A DNA stretch of 64,000 nucleotides from Platycnemis pennipes (taxonomy: Eukaryota; Arthropoda; Insecta; Odonata; Platycnemididae), in NCBI GenBank assembly GCA_933228895.1, contig OW121851.1, positions 116,147,271-116,211,270 of the forward strand, given 5' to 3'. Positions within the stretch are counted from its first letter, which is position 1, and each line of letters opens with the position of its first letter. Of this stretch, positions 23,980-34,110 are shown in pieces. A model generated the notes under the pieces. The model was not told where the DNA came from. It was given only the letters and a program-made list of their open reading frames with translations, and did no database searches. The position numbers were made by a program, and so were the translations under genes.

Positions 23980-25544
23980 CCGCTACTTGGAGTGATTTGA
24001 GGATTCCTTTTGGGATATTAGTAGGTATTTTTAGCAGTTCAGCAGTTTTCTTCAGGAATGGATAAAAATATACTTTTAATCAGCTGTCTTTATCCCTCTG
24101 TAATTGCACTCCTTCGTAAAGAGCGACTGTTAAAATATAGTCTACAGCCGCTACATTATTATATATGCAACCGAATGGCAAGTTTCTTTTTATTCCTGGG
24201 TTGTTGAGGAGCCGAGGATATAGTGAAGTGTTGGTTGGGAGGCCCAACTTTTGACTATGATCTTTCTTTATGTCTTAATTATTAACTCTTACATGCTAAC
24301 CTTTCTCTTACCTAACAAATTAGCCATCTTAACCTTATGTCAGTGACTCTAGCGTCAACATAAAACCATAGGAAATTATTCTCACGGTGCTATCATACTT
24401 TGTAATCTAGAGATATAAGAAATTATTTAACCTCCCCTCAACTCTTGTTCTGCTACATTCGTCGTATTAACTGTTGCTATAAATTTAAGGATTTGTAATG
24501 CGGGTACCATTCTTTGTTATCAAGCTGTTGAGATTTATTGAACCATTAGCGTAACAAGGACAGAAAGATGTATTATTTATAAATAACCCGGTCGGATATT
24601 TTAATTTCCACTTTCGTCTCCAGCGTCCAGGTTACAGTTGAGAAAATTAGCGGTTGGAATTCGAGATTGATGCTTCGGAAATAGGAGTTCGGAAAAATAA
24701 TTTGTAATGCTAATTCATTTGATATCCCTTTGGTATTGCGTGTTATAAATGTGACGGCCAATTTCACCTTTAGAACACTTTTGTAATTCTTGTATCGGAG
24801 CATTTCATAATTATTTTAGTCAACAAATTCATTAACCTTTACCTGGAAGTTAAGCTTAGATGCCACAATCATCTATGGAAATGATTTACCATGTGATTAT
24901 CTCTCAGCAATTATATGAATTTTCAGTACTTTCCCTTCGCATACTGAATTTGTCGATTCTGCACCTGCCTCTGTGAATGTCGATATTTAAATTATAAGGT
25001 CTGTGAGGTCAAAAAATTCCTGGCTGTAAGAAAATGAATCTGTATTTTTTTAAGTGCTTCTACGGGAATGAAGTAGATTTTGACTGCTGCCGTCCTTGTA
25101 ACTTAAGAAGTGTTTGAATTTGTCAGTTTATCGTTGGAAAACCGTCAACGTTTTCTGAATGGTCGCAAAAGGAAGGTCATCGTTGTTAAATCCTTTGTGT
25201 CGGTATCTATAGCTTTTGAAGCAAAAGATCACTTTGCTAATGAAAAAAATAAGTTATCTTAGAGAAAATAAGGGAGTGAAGTAGTCCGTTTGAGTAGTTG
25301 TATACATTCTTCAAGGACTGCGGCTTCTGTGTAGCCTCTTGCTTGTTTTACAGTTATATTAGTTGTTGAAGTTGGTTGCTAGATCGTAAAAATGCCGATA
25401 TTTCCCTTTGTGCTGTAGATCTTTCCTTTTTACCTCACTTTCCTCCTTTCTAACCTTCTTGCAAAACTAAAATGTAAATTGGAGGGGTGGGCGGGGGCCT
25501 TCTGGGCCCCCCCCCTGCCACTTAGACCTCTTTAGATCCATTGT
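23980..25544. other. AT-rich, nothing identified
   Basis: No gene, transposon protein or SINE promoter is visible. A short G/C-rich patch at about 25480-25520 leads into the 5S-derived sequence. Confidence 0.5.
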
Positions 25545-25760
25545 GCCGACCCACATTTAACCTGCCCGCCACTTGCAGACAGGGGACAATAGCACCACGG
25601 TAGAGGTGTGGAGGGCCCATCTAACCTCCGTCCAGGCCCAACGTTACTCAACTTCGGTGATCTGACGGGAACCGGTGTATCAACGTGGCTAGGCCGTTTC
25701 CCTGGCCAACCTCCTAGCAGTGCTTGACTTGTTTTCGGATCCCTTGGGTGCCTAATCATA
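25545..25760 (-). mobile_element. 5S rRNA-derived sequence (candidate 5S-headed SINE)
   Basis: On the minus strand, about 25708-25615 follows the first 80-90 bases of animal 5S rRNA. One reads ACGGCCTAGCCACGTTGATA, ACACCGGTTCCCGTCAGATC, ACCGAAGTTGAGTAACG, then a degraded GGTTAGATGGGCC where 5S has the box C region. After that the sequence departs from 5S and continues as non-5S DNA to at least 25545. A GC-rich 5' extension of about 50 bp precedes the 5S part. The missing 3' part of the rRNA and the foreign tail argue for a retroposed 5S-headed element or 5S pseudogene, not a functional gene. Confidence 0.7.
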
Positions 25761-25987
25761 GCAGTTCTATGATTTCCCTCTGGCCGTGATAGCCAGTTAG
25801 TAACGCCCCGTATAGCTCAAAATACTCATAATAGCTAACTGCATGTTGCGGTTACATTTTATTGCAAGGTAATTAGCGTGACTTTCCACACATCTAATAG
25901 GGAATGATAAAAAATACAGTTATGTCATTGCGAAGCTTTCACGAAATCGTGCTAGGCTCTATCTCTTTGGTAATTCATTTTAATGAG
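25761..25987. other. spacer, nothing identified
   Basis: AT-rich DNA between the 5S-derived sequence and the first unit of a direct duplication. Confidence 0.4.
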
Positions 25988-26106
25988 AATCGCATTGCTG
26001 GTTTGCAGGATAGTTCTGGTGGTGCCACTTTCGGTTGAACAATTTTGCTCGAAGGAACGAACGTCAGGTTTATATGTTATTTTCAGTTTGTTTCAATAGT
26101 TATGGA
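25988..26106 (+). repeat. direct duplication, unit 1
   Basis: This unit matches 26491-26609 at a constant offset of 503 bp with no gaps and only scattered substitutions. Shared runs include GCATTGCTGGTTTGCAGGAT and GTTCTGGTGGTGCCACTTTC. It does not encode a recognised product. Confidence 0.85.
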
Positions 26107-26160
26107 GTAAGGCCTTACTAATTTTACATATGATTAGACCTTTTGTCGCAAGTAATTATT

Positions 26161-26179
26161 TCGTGCAATGTCGTGCAAT
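26161..26179. repeat. 10-bp tandem doublet
   Basis: TCGTGCAATG occurs twice in direct succession. Confidence 0.7.
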
Positions 26180-26490
26180 GTTTGTTGGCTTTTTTTTTAG
26201 CATCTCGTATATTGTACATTTGCCAAGCAATTGTCTCCTATATGCAGTATTCAATATTCGTCCCCACGAATGGAGAAGCTCTATTGGTTGAAACACTAAC
26301 CTTGTACCTCTGATTGCCGCATCTCGTTTCCTGGAGTAAAGTAATAGCATAGCATTCGTCGTCTTTCACGTAGCAAAGACCTAGGCACGTTGAATGTTCG
26401 TTGTCACGCCATGTCGTGTTGTTTATTCAATTGAGGCGAATGATCAAAGTCTTTCTAAGTGCGTTTAAAATCGTTCGGACATGAGTTAGA

Positions 26491-26609
26491 ATTCGCATTG
26501 CTGGTTTGCAGGATAGTTCTGGTGGTGCCACTTTCGGTTATGCAAGTTTGCTCGAAGGAATAAACGTCAGGTTCATAGGTTATTTTCAGTTTGTATCAAT
26601 AGTTATGGC
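26491..26609 (+). repeat. direct duplication, unit 2
   Basis: Second copy of the 119-bp unit at 25988-26106. In this copy the frame around it is open for 89 codons (26506-26775), but no domain is recognised and the first copy is interrupted. The open frame is therefore probably chance. Confidence 0.85.
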
Positions 26610-27238
26610 GAGCTTAATATGTTATCTTGGAAGTACGAAGCTTCAAACACGACCACTCAAAAGTGTGGATAGTTTTTATGTAGATTATGAATTGTATGTG
26701 GATGATGATAGGATAGTCGTTTGTGTGGTCTTATTCCGGAAGAATAATTTATTTCAGACTAGAGTGAACAAATGACCTTTTCCATGATCATTTAAGTAGC
26801 GGTTTTATCGTTTATGTTGAGTTGTAAGCCTAGCTGGATACCGAAATAAATAATCTTAATGAGAATGAGTTGCACTAAGGTATCTAATTTGGAATTTATT
26901 TCACATGAAACTGTTCTTCCTGTTTTATTTCATTTTACGGCGTTGATGCTGAATGCGTGGAAAGTAATACACAATATATATTTTTACTTTTCAGGCATTG
27001 TGGTATCCTTGTTACGATTAAGAAGAATGTGATTCTTCGGTAAGTAATAATCATTTTCAAATATTTCTAAAGACATAATTAACCGTTCTGTCAGCTTACT
27101 ATGTAATTTATTGTAAGATTTGAGAAAAATGATGTCGAACCAAAGGTTCTTAATTGAAATATTATGAAAGGCAAGCAATGCACTGAGAAAAGAATATTTA
27201 GTATCAAAAGTAAAACAAGATCCAAATGTTGCGAAAAC
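26610..27238. other. AT-rich, nothing identified
   Basis: No gene or repeat recognised. Confidence 0.45.
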
Positions 27239-27386
27239 TAATAACATTATATATGATTTTGTTCTTTCCCGGCGAATGATATTTATAAAACATTCTTGGG
27301 TTTCTAGCCGAGTAAGATTTTTTGTTGCTGACGTTTCGACGGAATACTCCTCCTAGAAACCCGAGAATGTTTTATAATAACATTAT
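27239..27386. mobile_element. foldback element with 25-bp arms and flanking 12-bp direct repeats
   Basis: Arms 27283-27307 and 27353-27377 are reverse complements over 25 bp with one mismatch. Between them on the minus strand lie a GGAGTATTCC palindrome-like stem and GAAACGTC (27337-27330), the second-half core of a hammerhead-like motif. The sequence TAATAACATTAT occurs at 27239-27250 and 27375-27386. It is a possible target duplication, although its right copy overlaps the end of the right arm and 32 bp separate the left copy from the left arm. Same general architecture as 22366-22586, with a different sequence. Confidence 0.65.
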
Positions 27387-30233
27387 TCTTGTATTGGGAA
27401 TAGTTCCTTTATTGAACTATTTTTTATCATTTGTCTTTTTTTCTTGCTGATAGATAAAATTTTAACCACGAAAAGCTTGCTTACGATGTGGTGACGTACT
27501 GCTGCAATGGCGTCGTTTACTTTCCTCTTTAGTAAAAGATATATCGCGTTCGTCCTCTCATGGTGAGCATCATGTTCGCTTAAAAATTCCCACGAAGTCA
27601 CCTCAGAGCACCCTCTTAGTCATGTAGATAAATTTTGACTCGTTTTTTTATGAGAAACGCGTGATAATGCTTATTGTCCGGGGGTGATCTCCGGGACACA
27701 TTTAGTCTTCAATTATATCCCCCCCACCCTGGGAGATTTTCCCCCTTTTCATTCGGCTTGCTCTTCCTGTTCGTCCCCTATGTTGATTGATACCATCTTA
27801 CGTAATTGTCGCCTTTGTCCAGCGTTTCCAATTCCTTGAAAAACTTGAATCTCGATTTTTCTCTCTATATCTCTCTTTTGTCGTCGAACTACATCGATTT
27901 CATGCCTTTGTATCCGTGTTAATTTACCCTTTCGCTAATGAAAACCGTAAATAAGGTCCGAGCCTCAAACTCTTTTATTCCCCACTGTCTCCTCGCTCCC
28001 CCTCTCGTGAGTTAAAAAACAAATTCTTTCATTCTTCCTCTCCCCAACGAAGCCCTTTTTTTAAAAAAAAAGAAAAATTAAATGCCCCCTTCCCCCTCTT
28101 TTCCCTCCATCTGCCCATATCTTCTCCCGCGACCCCAGGAGAAATTTCGGCCGATGATCCCACTTCCGTTTTGGCTGGCTTAATCGCGGTAGGAGATCCC
28201 CACCTCACTCTTTTTATCACCCCTCTCCCTTTTTCTTTTTATTTTCTTTCTTTCGGCGCCCCTTTCATCCCTCCGCAGCCTCCCTTTTCGGTACCCGGAG
28301 CGAGCGGCTTGGCAAATTCGTCCGTATTGGCAGTGGTTCGTTCGGGGGTGGTGGGAGGTGGTTCAAGTGCCGTCGACGGCTAGTAGACCTCAGTATCGAC
28401 CGCCTTACTACACTCCGAAACCTCTCTCCTCCCCTCCCCCTTCTTCCCGGGGTCCTCCCCCCCTTTTTACCTCCTCCCTCTCGTCCCCTCCCCCCCCCAC
28501 GACCTCCATCGCACACCTCCCGGGGCGTTGCCCTAGCTGTCCGTGCCCCCCCACCACATCTCGCCCTCCGACCCCTATTCTTCTTCCTCGACTTTGTCCT
28601 GAGCGCCGCCCTTTTACGCTGAAAAAAGGCGTCGGTTTGTGTGACCTTGCTTAGAGGAAAGTGTTGGTCTCTGTTACCCCTCTTCCTTCCGCCTTTTGCC
28701 CTCTCGTCTCGACTTTTTCTCTCTCTTTCTTTGCATCTCCCTTTCATTCCTTCTCCATCCAGACGACCGTCCTTGAGGTGTTGTGCAGAGGGTTGGATGC
28801 TTTTCATGGGGTGAAGGGTCACTCCCGAAGCTTTTACCCCCTTCCGTCTCCTCTTTTTTTATTTTACACCCCAGCGGAACTCTAGTCTTTCCCTCTCATC
28901 CCCAAAAAAGCCTCGCTTGCCGTTCTCCCCCTCCGGATAAATTCTTGTCTCCCGAACTTTTTTCCTCACCCTCGTCGACTCAAAGTCTTTTTTGGTCTAA
29001 CTGGTCCTCCAACTCCCAATCACTCCCTCAATTGTTTCTTTCTTTTCGCGCTTTTTTTGTCTCGTCGTCTATGGTCTCCTGTTGTTCCGCTTGCCGTTGT
29101 GCTCTCACTCACAACTCTTGCCGTTACTCACTAAAAGTCGCGGGCGCCTCGAGGCATGCGTTTGTCGCTTATCACCCTTGGCCGTATTTCCAGGAAGGTA
29201 AAAGTCGTCCGAGTCGGCTTCCCTTGCTTTGTTTTCGTCACTCTTCGTTTTTTCCCCAACTTTCGACGTCTGACCAATTGCCGCACCTTTTCACTCTCAG
29301 TACCTGAGGTCATGGTTCACAATTTTGCTCCACCAATAATTTTTATAGCGTTCCGCTTTGCTCTTGTTAAATTATTTTTCGCATCACGTCTTTAAGTCTT
29401 GCTACCCGTAACACGTACGGGCACCGACTTGTTTTCTTTCTTGCCTAATGGTAGGAATACTATTTCCCTAACTTGAGCAGTAACTGTTCTTACTTATATT
29501 TTTACACGACCATCGTCAATTTTGAGTCTTGCTCCTCATTTTTTCCACGAGTTTCTGGTCCTACCGTTTTTGGCAGGTGATTTTACTCATTAAAATGCTG
29601 GTTTAGGCATGATAGGATAAGATCCGAATTTATTCCATAGACTTTTTTGTATTTATTTATTGGATAATTTAGACTAAATATTGATTCTTTGAATATCCAT
29701 TTTAATCAGATGTTTATTCATCGGATGTTGCCAACAGTGAAAATATAAGCACTTGATTCATTTTCAATGTTTTCCCTGCTTACGAGACGGAGTGATCAAG
29801 GAAGAAATATCAAATATTGGGTTTTATAAATTTTTGGCTCTGCTATTTAATTTACTTGAGTTTTCTTTCTCAACATCCATTCTCATATGATACAGCTACA
29901 ACACCGAGAAATCATATAGGTATTGAAAGAGATCTCTGGCCTATATAATGCGTCCTGTCTAATTATCCTCACCAGCTGACTTCGTATAACTTTAAATTAT
30001 GTACTTTCAATTTTTCCATCGACAACAATATATCCCACTCCATATATGCACCTTGGCATCATTTTTACTTTAAAATTTCTCTGTTACTCAAGAATTTCAA
30101 ATATTAGGTTTTTGCGGTAGCTTGCTTTGTTATAAACCTCTGTATTTACTTCATCTATCAGAATCATATATATTTAGAGTAAAATTCACTGCATCACCTT
30201 TACTTAATGGTAGTTGTAGGTATTCATTTCTGA
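27387..30233. other. gene-free; long pyrimidine-rich island
   Basis: About 27970-29330 is C/T-rich on the plus strand, with open frames of 98-185 codons on both strands that are Pro/Ser-rich or Arg/Gly-rich readings of low complexity. From 29400 to 30230 the sequence is AT-rich without recognisable elements. Confidence 0.55.
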
Positions 30234-30289
30234 AATAATTGACTTGGTAATCCTTCATAGGCTTGAGGAAGATAACCAAGTCAATTATT
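30234..30289. repeat. short hairpin, 15-bp perfect stem extendable with mismatches
   Basis: AATAATTGACTTGGT at 30234-30248 pairs exactly with 30275-30289. Pairing can be extended inward by about 8-10 bp with mismatches, leaving a tiny loop. It could be transcribed as a small stem-loop. No flanking evidence identifies it as a microRNA. Confidence 0.7.
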
Positions 30290-30399
30290 GCGATTGAGAA
30301 TATCGTATCATAATTCACAAACGGACAGCGATAGCCTACTGTTCTTCGGATTGGAAATGCTGCGAAATCAAATGAATGAAAACTTGGACCTTGAGGAAT

Positions 30400-30735
30400 T
30401 CGGGTTGGTGTGTTTGCTAGAGCAGTTACTCTCAAATGCTGGGGTTCGAAGAATTCCGGGGGTGGGAAAGACTTTTTTATGGGACCTTTCCCTAGGCCCT
30501 ACTTAATTGCGGTGTGTGTTGGGTAGGTACTATAAATTCATAAACTATGCAGTAGGTACTCCATCTGTCAGATGGGGCATTTAGCCGTTGACGTCTTGGT
30601 GCCTTTCGTCAAGAGTAGGGTATGCTGATGCTGGGTTTTCCTCTACCCTACCTCCGCTCTCTGAAAATTGCCTACTCCTTCCACCTACCTGCCCTGCATG
30701 GTGAAAATGACCTCAGCTGACAGTCGACTGTCTTC
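30400..30735 (+). mobile_element. SINE family B
   Basis: The head has box A-like TTTGCTAGAGCAGTTAC and a box B interrupted by an insertion (GGGGTTCGAAGAATTCC). The body TACTCCATCTGTCAGATGGGG, the TTGGTGCCTTTCGTCAAGAG stretch and GCTGATGCTGGGTTTTCCTC match the minus-strand copy at 17881-18213. The match continues to the CCTGCCCTGCATGG block, equivalent to the 3' end of that copy. No tail or target duplication was resolved. Confidence 0.75.
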
Positions 30736-32574
30736 GAGTAGCAACTTCTACTCGGACCTTGAGCTTCAGGACACTTAATTCTCATACCATTCCGCCGCCT
30801 TTGGGTGTTGAGGGTAGAATATATTGAAACCCCCTGGGGATAGCTTTTAAGTCGTGGCCGTGGTCGCAGCATACCGTGTCATGCGCTACCGGAAAGAGTA
30901 GAAATACCTTTCCTCCTCATCCTGGTCATCAGAAGACTTGCCCCAAAGATTTAAAAAAATGTATCGTAAAGTTTCGTAGAACAGTCATTCCGAGGAGGGT
31001 TTCAATTTATTGCTCTGCAACGGAATGCCACCAAAAACCCTGAGGCAGCTAAGTTTTAAGACGGAAGATGGCGATGGGAAGTGGGAATTGTTGTTGATTA
31101 AGATTTTACCGCCCCTCCAGACTCGTTGCCTTGTGTCGGATCTTAGAGTTGTAAATCAAGTGCATCATTCTTGAAGGTCCAACGACTAACTGTCCGGGCC
31201 GCAAGGCTGTAATTACTGTGGAATTTCCATCCTGTGGGTGCCAAAATACCTGTTATGCTTCCGATGTTTGATTATATAGAATAGTGGATGCCCTAAGCCA
31301 TAGTCTTAGGTGCGTTTCAATAAATGCTAAGCACTTAATCTTCTCTCCGAGAACAAATGGTATGTAACAGCCGGAGTGAATTGACTTCTTCGGTCAAATC
31401 CTAAATTCTATGTTGGTGTTTAGACTCTGTAGCTTTAAGAAATTCATATTTTTTTCTGTCCATTGTTAAATCTTTCAAGGTTGAATGGAAAAAATTGACG
31501 GAGTTCTTGTGTATGTATGTTATTTTAGTTGTGCAAATGTCAAAAATTTCTTACCTATATAATTTAGACATCTGTATACAATTATCAAATTTTTGATTTA
31601 GCAAGTAATGAATTATGGGCTCTAAAAATGTATTGTTCATTCTTTTTGAAATACCTGCCATTTCTCTATTATACATACGTTGTTTAGATGCATGCATAAG
31701 CGTTGCCTACCTACGGTGAAAAGTCACTCGCAAATTTTGTTAAATCTGGGAGGTTGAATAGTTTTTTCTGGTTGATATATCTTGTTCTGTGCCCTATTGT
31801 CAAATATTACTCGGAGATATTAGGAGTTGTTACTTACGACCTCATGGAGTCAAGAACATGTTATATTGCTATTTCGTTCCTCAATCCCATCCACAAATAG
31901 CAGCTCATCTTGAGAGACTTATGAGGTGGTTAATTTAATATCTTGGCCATATTTAAGATTTATTTATATGCATTACTGTTCTTTATATGCATTAATGTTT
32001 TTCACAGTTACTCTTTCTTGTGCCGGTTAGTTAAAAATGGTGAGTCATAGCCACAATGTTTTTTACGTTCAAAACATCGGGATAAAATTCTCAGTACTAA
32101 TTAGCATTTATTATTAATAAGCATTAATTCTTAATTTTTCTAGCTGTAAATTATTCTATCCGTAAAACATTGGAAGCACGATCAAATGATATGGTGTTAA
32201 TCCGTGGTGGTAGTTCAGTGTAAATTAGAAATAAATACATGTTATTTCGGGCAAAAGAACTTACTTCCTTACTTACTTAAAAGGACTTCCTTTTGGTAAG
32301 GGGAATCCAAGTATACATAACGTAGGTAACGATGATTTGTCAAATTTTTCACCTCCCATCTCCTCCCCGTGCTTAGTGTGCTCTTCAAGGTGTACTTTAA
32401 AGCACACACCCTTAAATTACGTAAAAACTCTCAACGAACCCTCTATTATATGCCATATAAATACCTTATTTTCTATTTCTATTATTTATTACCTGGTTAT
32501 TATTTGTATCGTCAATATTGTTTGAACAATGAATTGGTAATGTATCTTTCTACTAATATTAAGGAAGGCCGGAT
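30736..32574. other. AT-rich, nothing identified
   Basis: No gene or repeat recognised. Some GC-richer sequence at 30990-31260 has no readable domain. Confidence 0.45.
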
Positions 32575-32645
32575 CCGGTCGCTATAACCAGGTAGTTAGC
32601 GTTCCGGACTGGCAACTCAAGTGTCGAGGCCTCGAATTCCGTCTT
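32575..32645 (+). mobile_element. tRNA-like SINE head, decayed
   Basis: A box A-like GGTAGTTAGCGTTCCGG and a box B-like GGCCTCGAATTCC are spaced as in a tRNA. No conserved body was recognised downstream. This may be a truncated SINE. Confidence 0.45.
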
Positions 32646-33884
32646 AAACAATGATGTTATTTATTTGTTTAGTGATTAAGTATTTAGGTTAAGAGGAACG
32701 AAATAAATCGAACCGTTTGGATACCTAAAGGCTAATTTTGTTCTTCTGAAGGCTGAATCCTCCTCTTCCTGTCAAGAGATCATTATTATGCCATGGGCCC
32801 TACCCTCCTTTAGCTTGGCGTAATATGTAGATGAAGTCGAGGTAAATAATTCGTTTAGTTCCATGATCAACATTAATAGTCAAAGTATCTAACTAGGTCT
32901 ATTATTTATCAAATTTATTTAATTTTCTAACCAATTTATACGTATTCATTTAGAATTCTACGTGTCATTTAGCTATATGTATTGTATTTCCCCTTTCCGT
33001 TGGTTCATCTAAATGTTTTTGTTCAGGGCAGAATTTTCTTCCTTTTTATCTCGGTTTATATTTCTCCGTGGAGGTTAGTTTTCTGATATAACTTCAAAAA
33101 ACTGTCTTTAGTTTAGACTCGAATGGTCGTGCGTTATTATTCCTAGTTCTGCTATCTGGATGTGTTTTCTTGCTCCTGAATAAATTATCTTTTTATTGGC
33201 ATAAATCAGTGTCGTTTCTCTTTATTGGTCAGCAAGTATTACGGGTAACAAGACCGAAACACGACCTTTTCCAGATTAGTAGTGAGGGAGTGTACTCACG
33301 TTGAATATGTAGTTTAATAGGCTTGTACTATTTTAGAGTTGCGGACCGTTTTGGGTGAATAACACCAGTCGAATATGATTCTGACGTTGCCCAGTAGGAC
33401 ATTTGATTTTCGTGTGCCACCCAGTATTTACCTTTTAAAATTGGTTGTGAACTTTGTAGTTACGTCCATAAAATCTTGCAGCGTGAACTTTCTTACTGAC
33501 ATCCTTGACTGAAAAGCAGTCTTCAGCTACAACATTGCTAGCTCTGGTTTGTGGATTCGGTAGCTGTCTCGAGCGCATTACTCTTCGGTTCGTGATTGAG
33601 GGCAGCCTGGATGCTTTCTCTCTAGGGAGATTTTCATGTCCCCTTATCTTCTCCAGGGTCTTCTTAATGTAAGCTAATCTAAGTGATGTCTCTAGAGAGG
33701 AATTAAGGATCTCTGGAGACCCAAAATGTGACCAATTGATGAGGAATGAAACCCATTCCTGCGTCCTAACGTGGAACTTGATTTTTCCGTAGTGAGGCAA
33801 CAGTCATTGGTACCAATATCAACCACGGGTTATCTGGACGGTAATTTCACGTAATTTTAAGTCCAGGCGGTGGTAGTTGTCATA
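32646..33884. other. AT-rich; one 121-codon minus-strand open frame
   Basis: The only item of note is a minus-strand open frame at 33800-33435 (121 codons, beginning MPHYGKIKFHVRTQEW). It is not low complexity, unlike most others here. No domain is recognised. It ends next to the LINE 3' fragment on the same strand and may be part of a transposon, or chance. Confidence 0.4.
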
Positions 33885-34110
33885 TTCATCCTAGGATTGG
33901 TTTGACTGTCTTCCCTCAATCACTGTCTCGACCAATACAGCAATTTACCACGGTTCTTTTACATCCTTCACTACTTGCTCTCTAAATCTCATCCGGGACC
34001 CTATTTCATATTTCTTCCCATTTGTTTTTCCCTGATCGTCTTCTTGATACAGTCGATGGAAATAAGGTGGTCTCCTCGTCTTCGTTTCCGGCCTTACCTT
34101 TCTTGCTGCC
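33885..34110 (-). mobile_element. LINE 3' fragment, decayed
   Basis: The plus-strand view starts CATCCTAGGATTGGTTTGAC, matching the 3' ends at 1566 and 22635. On the minus strand GKTNGKKYE, GSRMRF and EQVVKDVK correspond to the family's G-x-x-x-G-K, R-P-R-x-x-Y and Q-V-x-x-D-V blocks, with an altered frame around the G-R-P-R motif. No clear ATG tail remains. Confidence 0.65.

Noticed and set aside
25612..25710. functional 5S rRNA gene
   Set aside because: Only about the first two thirds resemble 5S, with box C degraded and the 3' part replaced by unrelated sequence.
26506..26775. 89-codon open frame across the duplicated unit
   Set aside because: The paralogous unit at 25988 is interrupted in the same frame and no domain is recognised.
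28265..28822. 185-codon minus-strand Arg/Gly-rich frame
   Set aside because: Antisense of a C/T-rich tract. The Arg/Gly/Lys bias is compositional.
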